This document shows, piece after piece, positions 1-7,483 of a stretch of DNA of 64,000 nt. Each line of letters begins with the position of its first letter. The stretch's first letter is position 1. Both the position numbers and the translations under genes were made by a program. Source of the DNA: Parabacteroides sp. TM07-1AC. Its GTDB lineage: Bacteria > Bacteroidota > Bacteroidia > Bacteroidales > Tannerellaceae. The stretch covers positions 150,894-214,893 of the forward strand of contig NZ_QUKD01000011.1 of assembly GCF_003480915.1 (NCBI RefSeq), in the 5' to 3' direction. The notes beneath the pieces are model-generated. The model was not told the origin of the DNA, did no database searches, and worked only from the letters and a program-made list of their open reading frames with translations.

Positions 1-125
1 TCCCGACAACCGATTGTAAGGCTGTCCGGCATGTTTTGTATATCACCTTCGATGGTAACCGTTTGTTGTCCGTAAACAGATGAAACGGTAAAGATAATAC
101 CGAATAATAAATTAAATGCTTTCAT
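1..125 (-). CDS. Exported protein, N-terminal fragment (runs off the left edge)
   Basis: Only the first 41 codons are inside the window. The ATG lies at 125-123, and the peptide opens MKAFNLLFGIIFTVSSVYGQ, a clear signal peptide with a probable signal peptidase I site after VYG or YGQ. The mature start (QQTVTIEGDIQNMPDSL) resembles the first beta-strand of DUF4369-type domains, which often precede thioredoxin folds in Bacteroidales, but 20 residues cannot settle this. It follows the ABC ATPase on the same strand, separated by a hairpin at 204-239, so it is probably transcribed separately. Confidence 0.7.
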   Translation of the reverse strand, partial: MKAFNLLFGIIFTVSSVYGQQTVTIEGDIQNMPDSLTIGCR

Positions 126-203
126 GTATAATCAGATTTATAGTTCCTGGTGGAAATATACAAGTTTATTTAGTATTGGAAGAAAAAGGTGTACGAAAAC
201 TTC

Positions 204-239
204 GTAGGCAGCAACATCTATTAACTTGTTGCTGCCTAC
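204..239. terminator. Hairpin between the ABC ATPase and the left-edge gene
   Basis: Perfect 12-bp stem GTAGGCAGCAAC / GTTGCTGCCTAC with a 12-nt loop. It begins 28 nt past the ABC ATPase stop codon. The T-rich run lies on the plus side (TCTTTTACTTTT); on the minus strand only a short TTTT follows, so termination of the ATPase transcript is plausible but not textbook. Confidence 0.6.
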
Positions 240-267
240 TCTTTTACTTTTGTAACACTTGCATATC

Positions 268-942
268 TCAAATGACGGTTTCAGTAACCACCTGCCCGTC
301 AAACAGATTGATGACACGTGATGCATACCCGGCATCGTGTTGGCTGTGCGTCACCATGACGATGGTTGTTCCTTCTTTATTCAGCTCGTTGAGCAGGTTC
401 ATGACTTCCTGTCCGTTCTTACTGTCCAGGTTACCGGTCGGCTCATCGGCAAGGATCAGTTTCGGATTGGCAACGACGGCGCGTGCAATGGCGACACGTT
501 GCTGCTGACCCCCGGACAACTGTTGGGGAAAATGTTTCTCGCGATGGACAATTGCCATACGTTCCATTGCCTCTCTGACTTTCTGTTTGCGTTCTGCTGC
601 TGAAACTCCCATGTAAAGCAACGGGAGTTCTATATTCTCGTATACATTCAGTTCGTCGATCAGGTTGAAACTCTGGAATACAAATCCGATAATTCCTTTA
701 CGTAACTTGGTACGCTGGGCTTCCGTGAATTTAGAAACTTCTGTCCCATTCAGATAATATTCACCGGAACTCGGGTTATCCAGTAATCCCAAAATGTTCA
801 GTAGCGTAGACTTACCGCAACCGGAAGGTCCCATAATTGCTACAAACTCTCCTTCTTTCACTTCGATATTCACCTTATTCAAAGCCCATGTTTCCACTTC
901 TTCTGTGCGGAAGATTTTTTCTAATGCTACTGTCTTAATCAT
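268..942 (-). CDS. ABC transporter ATP-binding protein, LolD/MacB/FtsE type
   Basis: A 224-residue stand-alone nucleotide-binding domain. Walker A is GPSGCGKS (about residues 38-45), the Q-loop is in GFVFQSFN (near 88), the signature is LSGGQQQR (about 140-147), Walker B is LILADE (about 160-165) followed by the PTGNLD D-loop region, and the H-loop is VTHSQ. This is the LolD/MacB/FtsE branch, whose ATPases power FtsX-fold permeases that move lipids, lipoproteins, peptides or drugs out of the inner membrane without a transport channel of their own. No permease is adjacent. Its promoter, however, is the same sigma-54 plus upstream-site arrangement found before the permease operons 26 and 37 kb away, so it is probably their shared motor (inference). 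The predicted 5' leader is about 21 nt. Confidence 0.95.
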   Translation of the reverse strand: MIKTVALEKIFRTEEVETWALNKVNIEVKEGEFVAIMGPSGCGKSTLLNILGLLDNPSSGEYYLNGTEVSKFTEAQRTKLRKGIIGFVFQSFNLIDELNVYENIELPLLYMGVSAAERKQKVREAMERMAIVHREKHFPQQLSGGQQQRVAIARAVVANPKLILADEPTGNLDSKNGQEVMNLLNELNKEGTTIVMVTHSQHDAGYASRVINLFDGQVVTETVI

Positions 943-973
943 GCGTATAAGAATTTTAATTTATTATATAGAG

Positions 974-989
974 TACAAAAGCTGTGCCA
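974..989 (-). promoter_or_regulatory. Sigma-54 promoter of the ABC ATPase gene
   Basis: Read on the minus strand: TGGCAC, AGCTT spacer, TTGTA, matching the sigma-54 pattern TGGCAC-N5-TTGCA except C to T in the -12 element. Predicted transcription start is near 963, 21 nt before the ATG at 942. The same element occurs at 27898-27913 and 38531-38546. Confidence 0.85.
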
Positions 990-1053
990 CATTTGTAAAT
1001 GGTTGATATGTAGTTGTATAAAAGCTATTAGATAGTTGAAGGTCGTGCATATC

Positions 1054-1079
1054 CGCACGAATCAAGTTCGGAAACGCAC
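1054..1079 (-). promoter_or_regulatory. Upstream activator site A (NtrC-type regulator binding site)
   Basis: A 26-bp site with CGCACGAA, four variable bases (TCAA), GTTCG, four variable bases (GAAA) and CGCAC on the plus strand. All 18 fixed bases recur in sites B (27979-28004) and C (38611-38636). Its near edge is 65 nt upstream of the -24 hexamer at 989, a normal distance for an enhancer-binding protein. Assignment to the regulator encoded at 38688 is inference from the position of site C. Confidence 0.85.
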
Positions 1080-1119
1080 ATATAATGTCAAGGGAATAAA
1101 TCGTAATGTTAAAATATAT

Positions 1120-1133
1120 TACCCGGTCGGGTA
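1120..1133. terminator. Short GC-rich hairpin downstream of the sigma factor operon
   Basis: TACCCG-GT-CGGGTA, a 6-bp stem with a 2-nt loop, about 80 nt beyond the sigma factor stop codon. A T-rich stretch follows on both strands. The loop is very tight, so this is only a candidate terminator. Confidence 0.3.
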
Positions 1134-1210
1134 TTTTCATTTACCTGGTATAGTAATCCCAATTACTTGGTAGGGTAGTGTCATTTTGATAATTGCGTTA
1201 ATAGTACAGT

Positions 1211-1792
1211 CTATAGAATATCCTCATATAAATTATATAACCTTTTCCGAAGGAATAATACTGCATACCGTTTCCTGGAAATCAACGTATTGACCGGAAT
1301 ACCGGTCGATTCCGCGATCTCTTTGAACGGAATGCCTTCCAGCTCCGTCAGCTCGAAGACGGTCCGCTGTTCATCCGGTAATTCGAGCAAAGCATGTTCC
1401 AGCTCTTCCCACACGGTGGAACGGATGAAATCCATTTCCGGCGACTGATCTTCATCGGGCATCAATTCGGAAAGCTCTTTCAGAAAAGTACCGTCGTCTT
1501 CGTTTGTAGAAAGATACGGCATCTCTTCCTCACGGCGTTTCCGGCTCCGGTCGATGATCTGGTTGCGGGCAACCGAATACAACCAGGCGGCGATCTGTTC
1601 GATCGGGTTTTCCTCCTGGTCGCTTTTCATGAACTGGTAGAATACGTTTTGCAAAATATCTTCACTGTCCTCCCTGGATGAGACCCGTTTGTTGATGAAG
1701 TCTTTCAGCTGCGCCTGATATTTCCGGAAGATATTTGCAACACGTGTATTCTGCTCAGTACCGGCGGATGTATTTGTCGATAACTCTTTCAT
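1211..1792 (-). CDS. RNA polymerase sigma factor, sigma-70 family (ECF-like)
   Basis: 193 residues with the two-domain ECF layout. Region 2 covers about 25-90 (SREDSEDILQNVFYQF, then AAWLYSVARNQIIDRSRKRR, the region 2.3/2.4 helix). Region 4 covers about 130-190 (LELPDEQRTVFELTELEGIPFKEIAE, then the recognition helix GIPVNTLISRKRYAV). The start codon overlaps the stop of the upstream small membrane protein by ATGA, so translation is probably coupled. No recognisable anti-sigma gene is adjacent; the preceding membrane protein could play that role, but it shows no known anti-sigma motif. Confidence 0.93.
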   Translation of the reverse strand: MKELSTNTSAGTEQNTRVANIFRKYQAQLKDFINKRVSSREDSEDILQNVFYQFMKSDQEENPIEQIAAWLYSVARNQIIDRSRKRREEEMPYLSTNEDDGTFLKELSELMPDEDQSPEMDFIRSTVWEELEHALLELPDEQRTVFELTELEGIPFKEIAESTGIPVNTLISRKRYAVLFLRKRLYNLYEDIL

Positions 1793-2181
1793 TGGGGCTG
1801 GCTACCTGAAGTAGGGTCCTGCATATTGAATCTGTCATTATGGAAATCTGCCATGTGCTTGCGGATTTGTTCCCGACGCTCCTCCCATGACATATTTTTC
1901 ATTTGCTCCCGGAACTGAGCCTTCTCTTTCCGACTACCGAAGAAAAAGCCTCCGCCATGAGGACCGAATGGACCGAAAGGTCCGAACTTTCCACCCCCCC
2001 CCAGTAACAGACGGGTAAGTGCCATAAGACCTATAGCCTGCCAGTAATTGATTACCGACCAACCGATAATGGAAGGGATCAGCCAATTCCATAAAAACAT
2101 GACTGCCAGTGCTGCTAGCGCGAATACACCTATAAAGAACAGGAAAGCAAGCCCTCCTCTGAATTTACCTGATTTTCTCAT
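1789..2181 (-). CDS. Small membrane protein with Gly/Phe-rich linker, uncharacterised
   Basis: About 130 residues from the ATG at 2181; an upstream in-frame start at 2253 would run into the ferredoxin gene and lacks support. Two hydrophobic segments (GLAFLFFIGVFALAALAVMF, and a second around IIGWSVINYWQAIGLMALTR) are followed by a glycine/phenylalanine-rich stretch (GPFGPFGPHGGG) and a highly charged tail (EERREQIRKHM). I do not recognise the family. It is the middle gene of a ferredoxin / membrane protein / sigma factor operon and overlaps the sigma start by 4 bp. A run of nine C residues at 1994-2002 (G9 on the coding strand) encodes the GGGG at the start of the linker and could slip. Confidence 0.8.
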   Translation of the reverse strand: MRKSGKFRGGLAFLFFIGVFALAALAVMFLWNWLIPSIIGWSVINYWQAIGLMALTRLLLGGGGKFGPFGPFGPHGGGFFFGSRKEKAQFREQMKNMSWEERREQIRKHMADFHNDRFNMQDPTSGSQPQ

Positions 2182-2204
2182 TGTGATATAATTTACATTG
2201 TTTA

Positions 2205-2426
2205 TTATTCTGTTATTAACTCTATGGCATGTGTCTGGCAGATTTTTACACAATTACCGCATCCGACACAACTTTCCGGATTCATTATTGTAGCATAACT
2301 GCAACTGCCATTGTTCACTATCTTCAAAACCTCTCTGCGGCATCTCTTTACACAACGTCCGCATCCACTACACTCATATGCAAAGACTTGTAAAGATATA
2401 ACTTCTTTTCTCTTTCTTCCGAACAT
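2205..2426 (-). CDS. 2[4Fe-4S] ferredoxin-like protein
   Basis: 73 residues from the ATG at 2426 (MFGRKRKEV...). The in-frame extension to 2603 is low-complexity and overlaps the divergent nudC start. Two classical cluster motifs are present, CSGCGRCVKRC and CVGCGNCVKIC, each ending in Cys about 30 residues apart, so it should bind two [4Fe-4S] clusters and act as a small cytoplasmic electron carrier or redox sensor. It is the first gene of the operon that ends in the ECF-like sigma factor, 23 nt ahead of the membrane protein. A redox input to the sigma factor is a tempting but unproven reading. Confidence 0.88.
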   Translation of the reverse strand: MFGRKRKEVISLQVFAYECSGCGRCVKRCRREVLKIVNNGSCSYATIMNPESCVGCGNCVKICQTHAIELITE

Positions 2427-2581
2427 TTTCTGTTTCCATATTAAATTAAAAAATCTGTTTAGTAAGACATGCCTTCTATTCTTGTAGACGATTGACGTGG
2501 AGGAATATTTTAAATAGAGATGTTTTTTTGAATCATATCTTATATTAGTCTGTATATTTGTGCGTTCAAAAGTAAAAAGTG

Positions 2582-3361
2582 ATGAGCAATATAAATAATG
2601 CACCTGCGTACTGGTTTATTTTCTTCAACGACCAGTTACTGCTGAAGAAAGAAGGTGAAACCTATACAATTCCTTGTAGTATCCATCCTCCTGTTCCGGT
2701 AGAAAATGTATTGGAAGTCAGTTTGTTTCAGGATATACCCTGTCGGACTGCCGTTGTAGAAGCTCCGTTGGAAGAGACGCCCGATTTCCTTCCGATGGGA
2801 TTGCGTGCCTCATACGATTATCTCGATGGCAGGTTACATACTCTGTCTGGAAAGGCTTACGAATTGATTTATTGGGATCGGCACAGCCGTTTTTGTCCGG
2901 CTTGCGGAACGAAAACAGTCATGCAGACTGCTATATCCAAGCAATGTCCCGCCTGTAAATATGAAATATATCCGGTTGTGTCTCCGGCGATATTGGTACT
3001 GATACGTAAAGAAGATTCAATCCTGTTGGTCCATGCCCGCAATTTCAAAGGATCATTTCATGGGCTGGTTGCCGGTTTTTTGGAAACGGGGGAGACGCTG
3101 GAGGAATGCGTAAGAAGGGAAGTTATGGAAGAAACAGGACTGGAGATTACCAATATTTCTTATTTCGGAAATCAGCCCTGGCCTTATCCGAGTAACCTGA
3201 TGGTCGGATTTATAGCTGATTATGTCAGTGGGACGATCCGTCTTCAGGATGAAGAACTGAGTGAGGGAGCATTCTTTACCAAAGAGAATCTGCCGGAGCT
3301 TCCCCGAAAACTCAGTCTGGCCCGTAAGATGATCGACTGGTGGCTGGAACAGAATAAGTGA
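2582..3361 (+). CDS. nudC: NAD(H) pyrophosphatase, NUDIX family
   Basis: 259 residues from the ATG at 2582; a GTG three bases earlier is the alternative. An N-terminal domain is followed by a four-Cys zinc ribbon (CPACGTKT ... CPACKYE), then the NUDIX box GETLEECVRREVMEETGLEI, then QPWPYPSNLM, which matches the NudC-specific SQPWPFPxS signature with N for S. NudC hydrolyses NAD(H) to NMN(H) plus AMP and removes NAD caps from RNA. Transcribed alone, divergent from the ferredoxin operon and convergent with a lipoprotein gene. Confidence 0.93.
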   Translation: MSNINNAPAYWFIFFNDQLLLKKEGETYTIPCSIHPPVPVENVLEVSLFQDIPCRTAVVEAPLEETPDFLPMGLRASYDYLDGRLHTLSGKAYELIYWDRHSRFCPACGTKTVMQTAISKQCPACKYEIYPVVSPAILVLIRKEDSILLVHARNFKGSFHGLVAGFLETGETLEECVRREVMEETGLEITNISYFGNQPWPYPSNLMVGFIADYVSGTIRLQDEELSEGAFFTKENLPELPRKLSLARKMIDWWLEQNK

Positions 3362-3373
3362 TAGTTACATAAT

Positions 3374-3423
3374 GGCACAATATGAATCGTGAAATTGAGC
3401 GTTATTCATATTCATATTGTGCC
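3374..3423. terminator. Hairpin between convergent nudC and lipoprotein gene
   Basis: Perfect 14-bp arms GGCACAATATGAAT / ATTCATATTGTGCC separated by 22 nt. The right arm covers the last codons of the lipoprotein gene (stop at 3402-3404). No long T-tract is present, so termination is only suggested by position and stem strength. Confidence 0.45.
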
Positions 3424-4220
3424 GTGAAATCAGACCGTGAACTGTACGAAACGAGTTCCTTCGACTCTGAGCGGATAAGGTTATAATTGCTATCATAGGT
3501 GTTGATAACTTTCCTGAGAGCTTCTCCGGTTGCGGAGAAAGTTACCGAACGTGTATTCAAACCGTCGGTGAAAGAATGTTGAATGTAATTGATCAGTTGG
3601 TTATTAGCTACGTAATATCGTTCCAGGATCAATTTACCGACCTTGTCGTAGGTATAGGTCGTATAACTCTCCAGCACTCCGGAAGTCCCGTAATGTTCTT
3701 TCCGGTCCAGCATATTGTTTTTGTATTTATAGAGGTTATATTCGGATTGGGAAATAGCCGGATAATAAGTGATGCTTTTCTCCAGCTTCCCCTCTTTGGA
3801 ATAGATATAGACCTGTGTCTGCAGGTTGATAAATCCTGACGGTGCATTCTTATTGGCAGTAAAACTGGAAGTAAGCACTAACTGGTCTTCCTGGTCATAT
3901 TGGTATATATTATATTCCAGCGTATCGGTTACTTCCGTTCCGTTATACATACAGTCGGAAATCCGGGCCAACTTGCCATCACTGTTATATTCATATACTT
4001 TACCGGAATAAACAGAATCGAAAGAAGAGGGCACGACCCGTTTTAACCGGGCATTATTAAGGGATAATCTCTGAGGAACCTCATCATTGACAAAAGCCAC
4101 TTCCGGGTTCTCATTTTGCGGAAGTTTGTCCAAATCGGAAGAGTCGCAACTGACCATCCCGTTGGCGAATAACAGGATGCAGACTAAAAGAGTCCATATT
4201 TTTTCAGCTCTCTTCTTCAT
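3402..4220 (-). CDS. Lipoprotein with YD-like repeats, uncharacterised
   Basis: 272 residues. Signal peptide with lipobox GMVSC, lipidation at about Cys25. The body holds four or five degenerate repeats of about 22-45 residues of the form Y-x-Y/S-x-x-G-K-L (YEYNSDGKLARIS, YDQEDQLVLTS, YSKEGKLEKSITYY, YDKVGKLILERYY, and a last YDSNYNLIRSE). These resemble RHS/YD repeats or the beta-hairpins of Bacteroidetes DUF4595-type surface proteins. Probably a periplasm- or surface-anchored beta-solenoid-like protein; function unknown. The next gene on the same strand, 18 nt upstream, is another lipoprotein, so the two form an operon. Confidence 0.85.
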   Translation of the reverse strand: MKKRAEKIWTLLVCILLFANGMVSCDSSDLDKLPQNENPEVAFVNDEVPQRLSLNNARLKRVVPSSFDSVYSGKVYEYNSDGKLARISDCMYNGTEVTDTLEYNIYQYDQEDQLVLTSSFTANKNAPSGFINLQTQVYIYSKEGKLEKSITYYPAISQSEYNLYKYKNNMLDRKEHYGTSGVLESYTTYTYDKVGKLILERYYVANNQLINYIQHSFTDGLNTRSVTFSATGEALRKVINTYDSNYNLIRSESKELVSYSSRSDFTAQYEYE

Positions 4221-4238
4221 AAAGAGGTATTCTGTTTT

Positions 4239-4745
4239 TTATTGATTTTCCAATGCATCCACCCAAATGTCCAAGCACAATTGCGGATAGACGAAAAAAC
4301 TTTCCTCCAAAGTTCCTGCTGCTTTTATTTGTTCCGAGATTTGGTCGGCTATCGCAGGTTTTGAAGCCATGAGAATATCATTGATGATGTAAGAAAAAAA
4401 GCCTATTCCTCCTTTCAGAAATTTATCCATCACCAGATACGACAGGTTAGGGGAGGAAGAAAGGACAAATTCTTTGAAGTCCTGATATTCCTCTGTTTCC
4501 ATATAGGTGTGCGGATTGCTTATATAAGATAACTCATCGCATTTCTCCACGAACCGGTCATATTTTGCGTTGAATATTTTTCTGTCGGATTTGGAAGTCA
4601 GCTTCATACCCTGGTTGATCCTGGCGCGCAGATCAGGGGTTACCTTATATACATCCGGCTCCTGAAAACTGTCATTGTCGCAGGAGGTAAAGAATAATAA
4701 GGCAATCGAGGCTAGCAAAAGTGCTAATATCTGTAATTTAGTCAT
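4239..4745 (-). CDS. Lipoprotein, uncharacterised
   Basis: 168 residues with a hydrophobic leader and lipobox FFTSC, lipidation at about Cys22, followed by acidic DNDSFQEPD. The rest is a mostly helical, charged sequence with no motif I recognise. First gene of a two-lipoprotein unit with the YD-repeat protein. The 143 bp upstream (4746-4888) are AT-rich and presumably hold its promoter, although I see no clear -7 element there. Confidence 0.85.
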   Translation of the reverse strand: MTKLQILALLLASIALLFFTSCDNDSFQEPDVYKVTPDLRARINQGMKLTSKSDRKIFNAKYDRFVEKCDELSYISNPHTYMETEEYQDFKEFVLSSSPNLSYLVMDKFLKGGIGFFSYIINDILMASKPAIADQISEQIKAAGTLEESFFVYPQLCLDIWVDALENQ

Positions 4746-4888
4746 AATTGTCTGCTATTTTTCGTTTTATATCTTAATCCAAAGACGCAATATATCAATG
4801 AAATGCTGCATCTAATCCGATTTATTATTAATAGTCTTTATAATAAAACGGACGAAATCTTAAAATACTGCATGGCAGACAAAAAAAA

Positions 4889-5623
4889 TTATAATTTAAT
4901 ACTGCCGGTCACTGTTTGCTCCGTTTCAGCAAAGAGTTCGGCGAAAGGTTTTGCTTTCACAGGAACGGGGTCGTGGATGATGAGTTCGATGCGATTGCCG
5001 AGTCCTAAGGGGAAAGATCCCCATTTGGTCACTTTCCATGCGTTGTTGATGGTGACCGGTACTATATAGGCTGAGGGGGCATATTTGCAGAGTATTTTTA
5101 GTCCGTTTTCGGCAAAAGGACGGGGTTTGCCTGTTTTGCTTCGCGTCCCTTCCGGAAATATTACCGCCGAGCGTTTGTTCGTTTCAATATATTCAGCCAT
5201 AACCCGGATCGCTGTCAATGCCTGTTTTGCGTCTTTCCGGTCGATAAGCACGGAGCCACCATGATTCAGGTTGTACGAAATGCTGGGGATGCCTTTGCCG
5301 AGTTCGATTTTACTGATGAACTTAGGATGTACCTTGCGCATGAACCAGCAGATGGAGGTAATATCGTAGAGGCTTTGGTGGTTTGAAGCTATTATAAGGG
5401 GAGAATCGGCGGGGAGCTTTTCCAATCCGCTTACTTTGTATCTTGTTCCCAGTACGTAGGTATTTGCCACCAGGAAAAAACTCAGAACATCCACACTCTT
5501 TTTGTGTGCCTTGTAACCAAAAAGGTTGAAGCAAACCCACTGCACTATATGAAAGAATCCCAGTGTTATTCCAAATAACAGATAGTAGATAGCTGAAAGC
5601 GGATACGAAATGATTTTCTCCAT
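4889..5623 (-). CDS. plsC: 1-acyl-sn-glycerol-3-phosphate acyltransferase
   Basis: 244 residues with one N-terminal membrane segment (about 8-35). Block I is NHQSLYD (about 81-87, the HX4D catalytic motif) and block III is FPEGTRSKTG (about 156-165); block IV lies near the C-terminus at VPVTINNAW. This enzyme adds the second acyl chain to make phosphatidic acid at the inner membrane. A TAnnTTTG-type -7 element (TACTTTTG, minus strand) lies at 5680-5687. The neighbours give no pathway context. Paralogues of this fold can acylate other lipids, so the gene symbol follows the family. Confidence 0.88.
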   Translation of the reverse strand: MEKIISYPLSAIYYLLFGITLGFFHIVQWVCFNLFGYKAHKKSVDVLSFFLVANTYVLGTRYKVSGLEKLPADSPLIIASNHQSLYDITSICWFMRKVHPKFISKIELGKGIPSISYNLNHGGSVLIDRKDAKQALTAIRVMAEYIETNKRSAVIFPEGTRSKTGKPRPFAENGLKILCKYAPSAYIVPVTINNAWKVTKWGSFPLGLGNRIELIIHDPVPVKAKPFAELFAETEQTVTGSIKL

Positions 5624-5711
5624 TTTATCCTTTAAGTTGTATATTTATAAATTCGACCTTATGTTTATTAATAAGGTAACAAAAGTATAAAAAAATATCC
5701 TACTACTGTCG

Positions 5712-6248
5712 TTATGGATAACTATTGTAAAATTTTTGAGTCCTCCAGCGTTGTGCATTTTTACGTTTGTAACGTGCACTGGGCATAAATACCTGTTGCA
5801 GCAGATCGTCGAATGAGATGCCTGACGGTTTCCGGGCTTCGGCACGGATACCGGGAGATACCTGGAAAGAACCTAACATTTTAACCTTGGGCAATGGCTT
5901 ATTCATCCCATATAACCTGAATACGGACGGGGGAAGGTCTTTCAACGCTACTTTTCGGTTTGGGTTATGCTCTTCAGCGTTTTGCGGACGGACGAACTCG
6001 GTGAAATCTTTTTGGATGGATTGTGCGGGAGACTGTTCCGGTGACAGGAGCATATGGGAAGCCGGTTCTTCCGTATTGATCAGTGTACCTGACTGGATCG
6101 CTTTCAGCGCTTCGGGATTGAGTTCCAGTTTCTCTTTGCCGGAGAGAATTTTCTGAAGCCATACCGAATCCTTTTCTGTCCATTGGGCATATAGATATTC
6201 CGTATTGCTCAGGCAGATCAATAATAATATAATTACTTGTTTACTCAT
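5712..6248 (-). CDS. Small exported protein, possibly DUF4858-like
   Basis: 178 residues. Signal peptide to about YLYAQ, then WTEKDSVWLQKILSGKEKLELNPEALKAIQSGTLI, a pattern I associate from memory with the Bacteroidales DUF4858 family; I could not verify this. The mature part is basic towards the C-terminus (RYKRKNAQRWRTQKF). No catalytic motif is visible. It sits downstream of the TlpA-like gene, separated by a strong terminator, so it is probably an independent gene. Confidence 0.75.
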   Translation of the reverse strand: MSKQVIILLLICLSNTEYLYAQWTEKDSVWLQKILSGKEKLELNPEALKAIQSGTLINTEEPASHMLLSPEQSPAQSIQKDFTEFVRPQNAEEHNPNRKVALKDLPPSVFRLYGMNKPLPKVKMLGSFQVSPGIRAEARKPSGISFDDLLQQVFMPSARYKRKNAQRWRTQKFYNSYP

Positions 6249-6256
6249 CTAAAAAG

Positions 6257-6304
6257 TTCAACTTCCCGTACATAATCTAATATAGAAATGTGCGGGAAGT
6301 TGAA
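6257..6304 (-). terminator. Rho-independent terminator of the TlpA-like gene
   Basis: Arms TTCAACTTCCCGTACA and TGTGCGGGAAGTTGAA form a 16-bp stem with one mismatch and a 16-nt loop. On the minus strand it is followed by CTTTTTAG. It begins 21 nt after the stop codon of the gene at 6325-7416. Confidence 0.8.
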
Positions 6305-6324
6305 ATACTGCATCGTGTTTCGAT

Positions 6325-7416
6325 TTATTTAGTTTCGATCACTTCTTTTACCTTTGCTTTCAGTCCGTCGCCACGCAGGTCGCGTGCAACGATTGTGCCG
6401 TCGGGACCGAACAGGATGATATGAGGTATGCCGTTGATACCGTATAGTTTGGTCGGTGTTTCACCGGCATTCAGTATTTGTGGCCAGGTAATTTTCAATT
6501 CTTCTATAGCCTTCTTTGTATTTTCCTGATCGTCCCATACGGCAACGCCTAAGACTTCCAGTCCTTTGGCTTTGTATTGATTATAAACTTCTGACAAAAC
6601 GGGTGTTTCTGCGCGGCAGGGACCGCACCAGCTTGCCCAAAAATCGACCAGCGTGTATTTGCCTTTTCCTACGTAGTCGGATAATGAGACTTTGCTTCCG
6701 TCTTCCGTTTCGATCGTAAAGTCGACGAAGGGTTTTCCTTCGGCAGTCTTTTCTATGGCTTCGAAGCGCTGTATCATATCTTGCATATCGGGAGTGTTGC
6801 GCATCGGCTCGCTCAGTTGAGTTATTTTAGCCTTTACCTGGTCGGGAGAGAGATAGCCGTCCATATAGTGCAGGGCCCTGATTCCGATCGGGTTATTCAG
6901 GTTTTTGTTGAAGAATCCGTCGAGTATAGCCAGATAAGCCGGTTTCCATTCTTGCTGGAAAAAATCTTTCTGTAACTTCATGCGTTCTTCTTTATCCTCC
7001 GTTTGTTTCATGAGCTCCTGTCGTTTGGAATCGATCAGGTTCGACATGCTATCCTGCTTAGCGAAGAAACGTGCGAATTCATCATTTAAAGGACTTCCTG
7101 ACGGGGATACCGGTTTACTCAGATCGAGGTTGATCGTCCCGTTCTCAAGAATGAAATTGACATAATATTCCCGGCTGGCGGTGATTTGGCAATAAGCGGG
7201 GGTGTCCATCTTTCCTGTGAAGGTGAAAGTATTTCCTGTGACGTTTGTACTATCTATATTGCTCTTGCCATCGCGGTTATAGATATAGATCATTTGTCCG
7301 TCCAGCGAATTATCCGGAATAGTACCGTTTATGGTATAAGTCGTGGCCGGTTTTTCCGAACAGGCTGTGAAAAGCAATAGTCCGGTTAACAATGTGAATA
7401 AAAAGTTTGTCTTCAT
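6325..7416 (-). CDS. TlpA/ResA-like thiol-disulfide oxidoreductase lipoprotein
   Basis: 363 residues. Lipobox LLLFTAC with Cys19 as lipidation site; an N-terminal DUF4369-like beta domain (about 25-110); a helical linker rich in K/E/Q (about 115-215); and a C-terminal thioredoxin fold with FWASWCGPC (catalytic Cys264 and Cys267) and the cis-proline loop GINGIPHIILF. It is expected to face the periplasm and reduce or shuffle disulfides, as in cytochrome c maturation or oxidative stress. A TACTTTTG -7 element on the minus strand at 7463-7470 marks a promoter, and a terminator follows the gene, so it is monocistronic. Confidence 0.92.
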   Translation of the reverse strand: MKTNFLFTLLTGLLLFTACSEKPATTYTINGTIPDNSLDGQMIYIYNRDGKSNIDSTNVTGNTFTFTGKMDTPAYCQITASREYYVNFILENGTINLDLSKPVSPSGSPLNDEFARFFAKQDSMSNLIDSKRQELMKQTEDKEERMKLQKDFFQQEWKPAYLAILDGFFNKNLNNPIGIRALHYMDGYLSPDQVKAKITQLSEPMRNTPDMQDMIQRFEAIEKTAEGKPFVDFTIETEDGSKVSLSDYVGKGKYTLVDFWASWCGPCRAETPVLSEVYNQYKAKGLEVLGVAVWDDQENTKKAIEELKITWPQILNAGETPTKLYGINGIPHIILFGPDGTIVARDLRGDGLKAKVKEVIETK

Positions 7417-7483
7417 ATAGTTGATAATTATAAGATTTATACATCCTGTTCAAATGAATATACAAAAGTAGGTTCAAAACTTT

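Noticed and set aside
2427..2603. N-terminal extension of the ferredoxin
   Set aside because: Would overlap the divergent nudC start and encodes a basic, aromatic, non-conserved stretch; the ATG at 2426 gives a normal ferredoxin length.
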